Source: Casimicrobiaceae bacterium
GTDB taxonomy: Bacteria; Pseudomonadota; Gammaproteobacteria; Burkholderiales; Casimicrobiaceae
DNA: 14,673 nt
Assembly (NCBI GenBank): GCA_955652025.1
Contig: CATPAO010000295.1
Location: 1 to 14,673, forward strand
Direction of reading: 5' to 3'
Position 1 is the stretch's first letter, and each line of letters starts with the position of its first letter. The translations under genes and the position numbers were made by a program. The notes below the pieces were generated by a model that worked only from the letters and a program-made list of their open reading frames with translations, made no database searches and was not told where the DNA came from. This document shows, piece after piece, positions 5,583 through 12,977 of this stretch.

Positions 5583-8480
5583 TCAGAGCTTGATGCGCAC
5601 CCCCGCGTAGAATTGGCGGCCATTCTGGTAGAACGCTCGAGGTTGGTCGGTATTGGCGCCGTAATACTTGAGTGTCGGATTGTTGAGATTCAATGCGTCG
5701 AATGTCAGCGCGAGGTTGTCGTTGATCTTGTAGCCCAGCGATGCAGCCAGCGTGCCCGTGTCATCCTGATATTCGGCGGTGCTGCGGTCAAGCCCGACGA
5801 AGAAATGCGATCGGTACGTCCACGCAAGGCGCGCGCTGAACCCGTAATTCTCGTAATAGCCGACGATGTTGTAGGTGTTCTTCGACGCGCCGACGAGCGG
5901 ATGGCCCCCGGTTTCATAGGCATCGGCATAGGTGTAGTTCGCCTGGATGCCGAAGCCGTAGGCAAGATCCTGCTGGTAGGCGAGCTCGACGCCCTTGACG
6001 CTGCCGCTGCTGTTGGTGGGCGACGAGATCCGGTACGTGTCGAACGAGCCGGTACGGATGTTAAGCAGCGTCACGTCGTGAACGCCGAAACCGACGTAAT
6101 TCGTGAGGTCCATGTAGAACAGGCCGGCCGCGAGCAGCGCCTTCGGCTGGAAATACCACTCAAGTGTCCCATCGAAGTTATTCGAACGAATCGGCTTGAG
6201 ATCCGGGTTGCCGCCGTTTCCGGTATGCGTCGTGTCGTCCGCGGAAATCGAGCCGCCGAGCGCGCTGTAGTCCGGCCGTGCCATCGTCCGCGCCACCGCG
6301 AGTCGTCCCACCAAATCCTTCGAAAGGTCGAAGCGGAAATTGGCGCTCGGCAGGATGTCGGTGTAGGTGTGCTCGACCGGGGCTTGATAGAACGAACCGA
6401 ACGCCGACGTCGTGATCGCGCCGGGTACCTGGGGACATGGGCTGAGCGGCGGGCAAACGTCACCGGGGATCGCGACGTTGACCAAAACGCGTTCCTTGGT
6501 TTGCACCGCACGCACGCCGATGTTTCCGCTCCAACCCGTTCCCTCGAGGTTTGCCATCACGTAGCCTGCCGTGTCCTTCTCCTTGATCGCGAATTCGCCC
6601 GGCCAGTAGCGGCGCGTGATCGGATCGCGATTGGAATAAAGATCGCCCCAGCGCTCGAGCTCGCCCGGTGACAGCATCCAGACGTTGCGCGGAAAGTTAC
6701 CACCCAGACCACTGCCGAAATTGCTCGGATACGTCGAGCCATCCCAGTGCGGCAAGTTGGCGGCATTGAACGGATCCAGCGCGAAATTCGGACCCTGCGC
6801 CACTTGCTCCGTGTTCCGATCGTGTTGCGCGTAGCGGAAACCGAACTTCAAGCTGGACCACGGTCCGTTGTCGAGCTGATAGAGACCGTCGATCTTGCCG
6901 TACCCTTCCTTGTCCTCGGTCTTCGCAGGGCTCGCGCCGAAAATCCAGTCGAGCGACGTGCCGGCGAAATTCGACGGATCGCCATTCGGAAAGTGGACAT
7001 CGGTAGCCGACGAGATGCCATGCATGTTGTACGTGGCGCCAGTGTTGAACACATCGCCTTCGAAGACATCCTGCTTCGGCGTCTTGCCGAGGCCCCGCGT
7101 ATACCCGACCTGGCCATTGAACGACAATCGATCGGTCGCACGGTATTTCGCGTCAAGGTTGTAATAAGCGGTCTCGGAATAGGCGCCGGGCCGGAGGATT
7201 TGATCGACGATGGCGTACTGATGATTGTGGCCAGCCGAACCGAGATTCGGGAAGACGGCCGACGTCAGTGTCCCATTGTTGACTGTGTACGACGTGGGCA
7301 TCTCCCCGGCGCCGCCGTTGATGACGTGGGCGCCCCAGAACATCCAGTTGCGGTTGTAGTTCGTGGCCTTCATGTGCGAATAGAACGCGTTGAAATCCAC
7401 GGTGAAGTCGTTCGTCGGTTTGACCTGGACGTCCAGCAATCCGCCGGCCCGCTCGCGCACCTGCTCGAACAGCGCCGACCCGATCAGCGTCGGATACGCC
7501 ACGTTGGCGAGATCAGGATGGGCGGTGGCGAGGGCGCTGGTCGGCGAAATGTTCGCGTAACCCAGGAGTTCCTGGCCATCGCGCCGCAGATGTCGCTTTT
7601 CATAGAAACCCTGCGCCAGGATGCCCATCGTGCCGGCATCGTTCTTCCAGGCGACGAGGCCGTTGAACTGGGGATCGGTCTTCTTCGCCAGGTCGCTGTA
7701 GACCCCTTGGATCGATGCCTCGGCGGTGAACGGTTTACGGAAGTCGAGCGGCTTGCGCGTAATGATGTCCACGGCGCCCGCAACGCCGCCCTCGACGAGA
7801 TCGGCCGTCGCGCTTTTCTGCACGATCACCTGACTGACGATTTCGGCGGGCAGTAGTGTGTAGCTCACGCTGCGACCGACCGTTTGGACTTGGTCGAGCA
7901 CGAACCAGTCGCCCGAAGCAACGAAGTGCCCGTTGACGAGCGTCTGGGTCAGGCTGGGGCTGGTTCCGCGGATGCTGACGCGGTCGTTTTCGTCGAACCC
8001 GCCTTCGCCACCGGCTGCCGAGCTAATCGTTACGCCGGGAAGCCGCTGCACGGCGTCGGCGATATTTTTGTCAGGCAGCTTGCCGATGTCTTCCGCCGTG
8101 ATCACTTCAACCACGGAATCCGCATTGCGCTTGACTTGCAGCGAGCGCTCGAGCGACTCCCGTATGCCCACCACGCTTATCGATTCGAGCGGAACGGGCT
8201 GACCGGGAGGTGTGGTCGCCGGCGCGGGCGCGGGTGTCGCGGCTTGCGCGAGGATAATGGGAGATGACTCCGCTTCCGCTGGCGCGGTTTTCGGGTTGGT
8301 CGATTTCGCCTTCTGTTTGGTGCCTGGCGTGTCCTGCGCTTTCTTTCCTGTCGCGTCGCGTGGCTGCGACTTCTGCGCATCGACTGGTGGGTCGGCCGCC
8401 TGGTCCGCATACACCGGGCAGGTCGCGCTGATCAACGCAAGTGCCACTGCCGACGCGATCGGTGTCCTCTTGAGCTTCAT
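5583..8480 (-). CDS. TonB-dependent receptor, CUT (Xanthomonas/Caulobacter) type, probable chitooligosaccharide/GlcNAc uptake
   Basis: The protein has 965 residues from the ATG at 8480; an ATG seven codons earlier has no ribosome site, while GGGGGAG lies just before 8480. Residues 1-26 are a signal peptide (cleavage after VYA). Residues 27-97 are a long Lys/Thr/Ala/Pro linker, unusually long for the family. A TonB-box-like SISVVG (100-105) is followed by the plug: SVVEVITAEDIGKLPDKNIADAV (split around 122-144), RVSIRG (167-172), VDIITRKP (237-244). The rest is a 22-strand barrel ending in FYAGVRIKL. The plug sequences match TonB receptors of carbohydrate-utilisation loci in Xanthomonas and Caulobacter. 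It needs TonB-ExbBD, which are not encoded here. Substrate is inferred from the chitinase and GlcNAc genes around it; no residue in the barrel proves it. Confidence 0.9.
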   Translation of the reverse strand: MKLKRTPIASAVALALISATCPVYADQAADPPVDAQKSQPRDATGKKAQDTPGTKQKAKSTNPKTAPAEAESSPIILAQAATPAPAPATTPPGQPVPLESISVVGIRESLERSLQVKRNADSVVEVITAEDIGKLPDKNIADAVQRLPGVTISSAAGGEGGFDENDRVSIRGTSPSLTQTLVNGHFVASGDWFVLDQVQTVGRSVSYTLLPAEIVSQVIVQKSATADLVEGGVAGAVDIITRKPLDFRKPFTAEASIQGVYSDLAKKTDPQFNGLVAWKNDAGTMGILAQGFYEKRHLRRDGQELLGYANISPTSALATAHPDLANVAYPTLIGSALFEQVRERAGGLLDVQVKPTNDFTVDFNAFYSHMKATNYNRNWMFWGAHVINGGAGEMPTSYTVNNGTLTSAVFPNLGSAGHNHQYAIVDQILRPGAYSETAYYNLDAKYRATDRLSFNGQVGYTRGLGKTPKQDVFEGDVFNTGATYNMHGISSATDVHFPNGDPSNFAGTSLDWIFGASPAKTEDKEGYGKIDGLYQLDNGPWSSLKFGFRYAQHDRNTEQVAQGPNFALDPFNAANLPHWDGSTYPSNFGSGLGGNFPRNVWMLSPGELERWGDLYSNRDPITRRYWPGEFAIKEKDTAGYVMANLEGTGWSGNIGVRAVQTKERVLVNVAIPGDVCPPLSPCPQVPGAITTSAFGSFYQAPVEHTYTDILPSANFRFDLSKDLVGRLAVARTMARPDYSALGGSISADDTTHTGNGGNPDLKPIRSNNFDGTLEWYFQPKALLAAGLFYMDLTNYVGFGVHDVTLLNIRTGSFDTYRISSPTNSSGSVKGVELAYQQDLAYGFGIQANYTYADAYETGGHPLVGASKNTYNIVGYYENYGFSARLAWTYRSHFFVGLDRSTAEYQDDTGTLAASLGYKINDNLALTFDALNLNNPTLKYYGANTDQPRAFYQNGRQFYAGVRIKL

Positions 8481-8591
8481 GACTCCCCCGTTATGTGACA
8501 TGCAAATGACAATTCGATGGCAGGCCCGGTCCGCGCATGACTATCGGCCCCTCAAGCGCGTCTTCCGCCGTCGTCCGGAATGACCAATGCC

Positions 8592-8619
8592 ACTATACTA
8601 CCACTTGCGCGTAATACAA
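8592..8619 (-). promoter_or_regulatory. Candidate sigma-70-type promoter of the receptor gene
   Basis: On the minus strand, TTGTAT (8619-8614) and TATAGT (8597-8592) are separated by 16 bp and lie in the AT-rich part of the intergenic region, about 110 bp before the receptor start. Both hexamers match the consensus at four or five positions. Placement is by eye. Confidence 0.5.
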
Positions 8620-8723
8620 GATCAATTTGTTGAATCCTGCTACCATGTTGCAAGATTACGTCACAAAACAGCTATGGCGCCAGAGAGGGCTTGGCCTCAT
8701 GGCCGCTCTGAACCCGCCGCCTC

Positions 8724-8741
8724 AATTGGTATGATACCGGT
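8724..8741 (+). promoter_or_regulatory. Candidate GntR/NagR-type operator overlapping an extended -10
   Basis: GGTATGATACC (8728-8738) is a perfect 11-bp palindrome around a central G, inside the context AATTGGTATGATACCGGT. The left half ATTGGTAT resembles NagR (YvoA) and DasR half-sites as I remember them. The same bases contain TG-N-TATGAT (8727-8735), an extended -10 directed to the GntR gene 115 bp downstream. A protein bound here would block that promoter, which fits autorepression. I found no second full copy in the window. Confidence 0.6.
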
Positions 8742-8849
8742 CCTGACGAGAGTCGCGCTTTTCGTGTTATCAACGCGTTATCGTGGTGAAGTTCCCAAAT
8801 CGGTTGAGAATCGCCGGGCGCGTGCGCCGCGACGACCGGGAGTGCAGGC

Positions 8850-9590
8850 ATGACGTCGTTGGCCAAAATCCTCGGGAACCTCGATCCCGACAACAGCTTG
8901 CCGCTCTACCAGCAGCTCCAGCGCGGCCTGCGCGAGGCGATCGAGAAGCGCATCCTCGGACCCGACGACGCGCTACCGTCGGAGAGGCAGCTCGCCGAAG
9001 ACCTCGGCGTGTCGCGCATTACAGTGCGCAAGGCCATCGACGGCCTGGCGGCGGAAGGACTGCTGGTGAGCCGCCAAGGCTCGGGCAACTTCGTCTCCAC
9101 CCGTATCGACAAGAACTTCGCCAAGCTGACCTCGTTCTCCGAGGACATGCGGGCGCGCGGGCGCAACCCGCGCAGCGTTTGGCTCAAGCGGTCGGAGGGC
9201 ACGGTAACGCCGGAGGAGTCGCTCAAGCTGGCGTTGAGCCCGGGCACCCTGGTGTATCGATTTCACCGCTTGCGCTTCGCCGACGATGAGCCGATGTCGA
9301 TCGAGCTCGCCACCATCGACGCGTCGAGCCTGCCGTCGCTCGACGCGGTCGAAGCGTCGCTCTACGATGCGCTCGAGCAGGCCGGCAACCGTCCGGTGCG
9401 CGCGCTGCAGCGCCTGCGCTCGCTGCTGCTGACCGCCGAACAGGCCAAGCTCCTCAAGGCGAAACAAGGCGACGCCGGCTTGTTCGTCGAGCGCCTGGGA
9501 TACCTGCGCGACGGCCGCGCGATCGAGCTCTCGCAATCGTTCTATCGCGGCGACACGTACGATTTCGTCGCCGAGCTGAACGCTTTCTAG
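8850..9590 (+). CDS. GntR/HutC-family transcriptional regulator (NagR/NagQ/DasR-like)
   Basis: The protein has 246 residues, usual for HutC regulators. The start ATG has GGGAG nine bases upstream. Residues 18-84 form the winged helix-turn-helix: PLYQQLQ, LPSERQLAEDLGVSRITVRKA (split over 42-62) and the wing SRQGSGNFVS. Residues about 92-242 form the UTRA effector domain, beginning with the SFSEDMRARG motif shared with NagR and related GlcN-6-P or GlcNAc-6-P sensors. Family knowledge suggests it represses amino-sugar genes and is released by a phosphorylated amino sugar. It lies divergent to the receptor gene and tail-to-tail with the GH3 gene (stop codons overlap), which supports control of both sides of the locus. 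The effector is inferred, not shown. Confidence 0.88.
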   Translation: MTSLAKILGNLDPDNSLPLYQQLQRGLREAIEKRILGPDDALPSERQLAEDLGVSRITVRKAIDGLAAEGLLVSRQGSGNFVSTRIDKNFAKLTSFSEDMRARGRNPRSVWLKRSEGTVTPEESLKLALSPGTLVYRFHRLRFADDEPMSIELATIDASSLPSLDAVEASLYDALEQAGNRPVRALQRLRSLLLTAEQAKLLKAKQGDAGLFVERLGYLRDGRAIELSQSFYRGDTYDFVAELNAF

Positions 9591-11164
9591 CGCACGATCG
9601 GCGTCTCGTCCGGCAGCTGGAGCTGCAGCGGCACGAGCGATACCGGATCGCGGCCCGGCGCAGCGCCACGGCCTTCGAGCCACGCGCGCAATGCGTCGAG
9701 CGCACCGGTCGCATAGCCCCACGTCACGACGGCGGGTGCCGCCACGTCCAGCACCTGGAACGGATTCCACAGCGCCAAATGAAGCTGCGGGTGCCAATCG
9801 CGAGCCCGCTCACCGTATCGCTCGCGCGGGTTCGACGCGAGCACCGTCAGCCGCCGATCCCGCGGCAGCGACGTCCAATCGAGCCGGTGCAAGTCGTCGA
9901 CCTGCACGACTTCGACCGCGCCGAAGCGCTCGAAAAGCCTTGCCACCTGCTCGCCGGAAACCCCGGCCTCAGCGATCCCGTCGCCAGGAACACTTCGCTG
10001 CGTGACGACGCGGAGCGGCTCTTGGAGGGGCGGCGGGCGCGGCGCACCGACCAGGGTGAGTCCCATCGCCCACGCGCGGCGCACGAGCGCGTCGTCGGCT
10101 TCGCGCTGGCGCCCGCTGTAATCGCCCGGTCGCACCGGGAAGCGCGTCGCCAACGCATCTAGGCGGGTGCGCGAACGGTGCAATTGCGCCAACGTGAGTG
10201 CACCGCTCGCGAGCGCGTCCGCAATCGCCCGCACGGCGGCACCCTGCTCTTCCGGGCTGCCCAACGCCATCACCATGTCGGCGCCCGCTTGCAGCGCCAG
10301 CACCCCCGCCCGCGCGTGTCCGTACCGCTCGTAGATCGCTTGCATCACCAGCGAATCGGTAATGACGACGCCGTCGTAGCCCCAGGCATCGCGAAGCAGT
10401 CCACCCAGGATCTTGTGCGATAGCGTCGCCGGATGGTCCGCGTCCAGCTGCGGGTACACGATGTGCGCCGTCATGATGGCCGGCGCGTCCCGCTGCAGCG
10501 CGCGAAACGGCAGCAGCTCCAGCGCCTGCAGCGCGCTTGCCGTCTTGTCGACGACGGGAAGATTGAGGTGCGAATCCACGTGCGTGTCGCCGTGCCCCGG
10601 GAAGTGCTTGACGCAGCAGGCGACACCCTCGCGCAGCGCGCCGCGCATCCACGCGGCGCCGAGACGCGCGACGTCCGCAGGATCGGCGGAAAAGCTGCGC
10701 TCGGCGATCACCGGGTTCGCGGGATTGCTATTGACGTCCAGCACCGGCGCGAAATTCCAGTTGAAGCCGAGGCTGCGGATGCCGCGCGCCACCGCGGCCC
10801 CGACGTGTTCGGCCAACAGCGCGTCGCCGGCCGCGCCAAGCGCCATCGCGGCGGGAGCCTGCGGCAACGAAATGGCGCGCACCACCGAGCCGCCTTCCTG
10901 ATCGACGCCTATCAGTGCCTTCGAACCCATGACTTCGCGCAAATCAGCGGTCAGCGCGCGTATCTCGGCCTCGGTGCCCAAGTTGTCGCGGAACAAGACG
11001 ACGGCGCGAATGCGATCCCGACGCAGGAACGCGGCTTGCTGCGAGGAAAGCACTCTGCCGTCGATGTTGACCATCACGAGTTCGCCCGGATGGAAATCCG
11101 CAACCGACGCTTCGGCGTGATGCGTCGCGGCCTCTTTCCGGTGCGCACGAACCTGCCGCGTCAC
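9587..11164 (-). CDS. nagZ: GH3 beta-N-acetylglucosaminidase, NagZ-like, cytoplasmic
   Basis: The protein has 525 residues. It starts at a GTG (11164-11162) that overlaps the stop of the permease gene (GTGA), with GGGG eight bases upstream; an ATG at 11074 is a shorter alternative. There is no signal peptide, so it acts in the cytoplasm. Catalytic features: KHFPGHGDTHVDSH (186-199), with the Asp-Ser-His dyad D197/H199 that defines N-acetylglucosaminidase-type GH3, and the nucleophile D270 in GVVITDSLVM. It also has GVDQEGG (86-92) and an AERSF loop (154-158). After the barrel (to about residue 345) a second domain of about 170 residues follows, as in two-domain NagZ proteins of Bacillus type but not in E. 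coli NagZ. It probably splits imported chitobiose or GlcNAc-containing muropeptide sugars. The end overlaps the regulator's stop codon. Confidence 0.88.
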   Translation of the reverse strand: MTRQVRAHRKEAATHHAEASVADFHPGELVMVNIDGRVLSSQQAAFLRRDRIRAVVLFRDNLGTEAEIRALTADLREVMGSKALIGVDQEGGSVVRAISLPQAPAAMALGAAGDALLAEHVGAAVARGIRSLGFNWNFAPVLDVNSNPANPVIAERSFSADPADVARLGAAWMRGALREGVACCVKHFPGHGDTHVDSHLNLPVVDKTASALQALELLPFRALQRDAPAIMTAHIVYPQLDADHPATLSHKILGGLLRDAWGYDGVVITDSLVMQAIYERYGHARAGVLALQAGADMVMALGSPEEQGAAVRAIADALASGALTLAQLHRSRTRLDALATRFPVRPGDYSGRQREADDALVRRAWAMGLTLVGAPRPPPLQEPLRVVTQRSVPGDGIAEAGVSGEQVARLFERFGAVEVVQVDDLHRLDWTSLPRDRRLTVLASNPRERYGERARDWHPQLHLALWNPFQVLDVAAPAVVTWGYATGALDALRAWLEGRGAAPGRDPVSLVPLQLQLPDETPIVR

Positions 11165-11997
11165 TTGATCGCCCCTTCCATGCCGCGCATGAAGAATCGC
11201 TGCGTGAAGAAAAAGACGATCAACGCCGGCGCGACGGTCAACACCGCACCGGCGGCGATCACGCGGGTGGAGCTGCCGAAGGTTCCCGACAGCTCGAGGA
11301 TGCCCACGGCCAACGGCATCAGTTCGCTCTTGGTGAGCACGACGCTCGGCCACAGGAAATTGTTCCAGGTCGTCACCGTAGTCAGGATGACCAGCGCACC
11401 GATTTGCGGCAGCGCCATCGGCAACATGATGCGGAAGAAGATGTGCAGCTCCGATGCGCCATCGATCCGTGCGGCGTCGAGCAGATCCTGCGGAATCTCC
11501 TCGAAAGCGTTCTTCATCATGAAAATGCCGATGGCGCCGGCCAGCGTCGGCAGGATGACGCCGGCGTAAGTGTTGACCAGCCTCAGTTGCGACGTGGTGA
11601 TGAAATTCACGAGGAAATTCACTTCCGTGGGCAGCATCAGCGTGGCCAGGATCACCGTGAAGACGAGGCGGCGTCCGCGAAATTCGAGCCGCGCCAGCGG
11701 GTAGGCGGCCAGCGAGCAGACCAGCACCGTCCAGACGACGGTCCAGAACGTGATCCAGATCGAATTCCAGAAGTAGCGTGGGAGCTCGATGACGCGGAAC
11801 ACCTCGACGAAGTTCGCGAGCGACAGCGTGTGCGGCAGCAGCGAAGACGGAAAGTCGAACACGTTGCCTTCGTTGCCGATCGCCACCGACAGCGTCCACA
11901 GAAACGGAAACGCGCACACGAGCGCGATGAGCAGCAACACCGCGTAGTGCAGCGTTGTGCGCAATGCGCGCCGCGTGGTGGTCGATTTGCGGATCAT
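11161..11997 (-). CDS. ABC sugar transporter permease, MalG type
   Basis: The protein has 278 residues. The ATG at 11997 shares its A with the stop codon of the preceding permease gene (TGATG), so translation is probably coupled. About six membrane segments are visible (roughly 17-37, 78-100, 112-134, 143-163, 196-216, 245-266). The EAA loop that docks on the ATPase is at about 167-199, with DAARIDGAS in its centre. Size and the C-terminal RFFMRGMEGAIK match the second, short permease of CUT1 sugar importers (MalG, UgpE, NgcG kind). With the other permease it forms the inner-membrane pore. Substrate is inferred from GH3 and SIS neighbours to be GlcNAc or chitobiose. Confidence 0.92.
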   Translation of the reverse strand: MIRKSTTTRRALRTTLHYAVLLLIALVCAFPFLWTLSVAIGNEGNVFDFPSSLLPHTLSLANFVEVFRVIELPRYFWNSIWITFWTVVWTVLVCSLAAYPLARLEFRGRRLVFTVILATLMLPTEVNFLVNFITTSQLRLVNTYAGVILPTLAGAIGIFMMKNAFEEIPQDLLDAARIDGASELHIFFRIMLPMALPQIGALVILTTVTTWNNFLWPSVVLTKSELMPLAVGILELSGTFGSSTRVIAAGAVLTVAPALIVFFFTQRFFMRGMEGAIK

Positions 11998-12977
11998 CAC
12001 GTCGCGATCGCGGAAGAGCGATGACGCGGGCGGATGAACTTGAAGTTGAGCCACGCGATCGCGATGCAGAACACGCTCACCACCAGGCTCGCCGCCAGTG
12101 CACGCGGGAAATTGAATGCACGGATGCCCTGATCGTACGCGTAATAGAGGCCGGTGTAGGTCGAGCTCACCGGTCCCCCCTTCGTCATGATCAGCACCTC
12201 TTCCAGCACCTTCATCGCGGACAGCGTGGACATCACCGTGCACAGCAGGATCGTGGGCATGATCATCGGAATCGTGACGCGCCAGAAGCGCTGCCATCGA
12301 TTGGCGCCATCCAGCATTGCCGCTTCCTCGACGTCCTTCGGAATGGTTTGCAGCGCGGCCAGGTACAGCACCATGTACCAGCCCAGGCCGCGCCACATCG
12401 TCACCAGCATCACGGAAAAAAGCGCCAGACGATCGTCGCTCAACCAGCCGATCGGCGCGCTGACCACGTGCAGCCATTGCAGCACCGCATTGATCAGACC
12501 CTGCTCGTTGTACATCCACCCCCACATGATGCCGACCACCGACACCGACGTGACGACCGGCAGGTAGAACGCGGCACGGAAGGCCTTGATCCCCGGCAAG
12601 CGATTGTTCACGAGCACCGCCATCACGATCGCGCCGAGCTGGATCGCCGGCACGATCAGCAAATACAGCAACGAATTCCTGAGACTGATGAAGAACACCG
12701 GGTCGTCGAAGAGATCTTCGAAGTTCTGCAGGCCGACCCACGTCGGCGGCGTGATGATCTTGTACTCGGTGAAAGCGAGGTAGCTGCCCCATAGCATCGG
12801 CCAGAACGTGAACACCAATAGCAGCAGCAACGCGGGCGCGAGAAATAGCCACGCCCGGAACTCTCCGGTCCTGGATTTGCGCGCCTTGGACTTTAGCGTC
12901 GGGGATGCCTGGTCGGCGTTTTCGCGCGGCATCGGCGCGATGCGCGCGTCGGCCGCTTCGGCAGCGTTCGCGATCAT
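11997..12977 (-). CDS. ABC sugar transporter permease, MalF type
   Basis: The protein has 326 residues. The ATG at 12977 overlaps the stop of the binding-protein gene (ATGA); an ATG 15 codons later is an alternative start. A polar, basic N-terminus of about 40 residues precedes six membrane segments (about 42-65, 101-125, 136-156, 185-210, 240-256, 293-311). The EAA loop is at about 211-241, with EEAAMLDGAN in it. MTKGGP (264-269), followed by a Tyr-rich segment, is typical of MalF/UgpA-type CUT1 permeases. It pairs with the short permease encoded directly downstream. No ATPase gene lies in the visible part of the operon. Confidence 0.92.
   Translation of the reverse strand: MIANAAEAADARIAPMPRENADQASPTLKSKARKSRTGEFRAWLFLAPALLLLLVFTFWPMLWGSYLAFTEYKIITPPTWVGLQNFEDLFDDPVFFISLRNSLLYLLIVPAIQLGAIVMAVLVNNRLPGIKAFRAAFYLPVVTSVSVVGIMWGWMYNEQGLINAVLQWLHVVSAPIGWLSDDRLALFSVMLVTMWRGLGWYMVLYLAALQTIPKDVEEAAMLDGANRWQRFWRVTIPMIMPTILLCTVMSTLSAMKVLEEVLIMTKGGPVSSTYTGLYYAYDQGIRAFNFPRALAASLVVSVFCIAIAWLNFKFIRPRHRSSAIAT

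Larger units (their letters stand above)
8481..8849. promoter_or_regulatory. Divergent intergenic control region between receptor and GntR genes
   Basis: This 369-bp stretch has no gene that I can support. Its middle (8585-8665) is much richer in A and T than the flanking genes. It holds a receptor promoter candidate (8592-8619, minus strand) and a palindrome with an extended -10 (8727-8738, plus strand). Imperfect inverted repeats also lie at 8610-8615/8655-8660 (CGTAAT/ATTACG) and 8681-8710 (CAGAG/CTCTG outside GGCC/GGCC); their role is unclear. The implied leaders are roughly 105 nt for both transcripts. Confidence 0.7.

Noticed and set aside
11165..11917. Upstream extension of the GH3 open frame through the permease gene.
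   Set aside because: The permease frame there has clear membrane segments and the EAA loop; the GTG at 11164 forms a GTGA overlap with the permease stop and has a ribosome site.
11998..12852. Upstream extension of the MalG-type permease frame, and likewise of the MalF-type frame (12978-13358).
   Set aside because: These extensions run through well-supported neighbouring genes and have no family similarity; the overlapping ATG starts are better.
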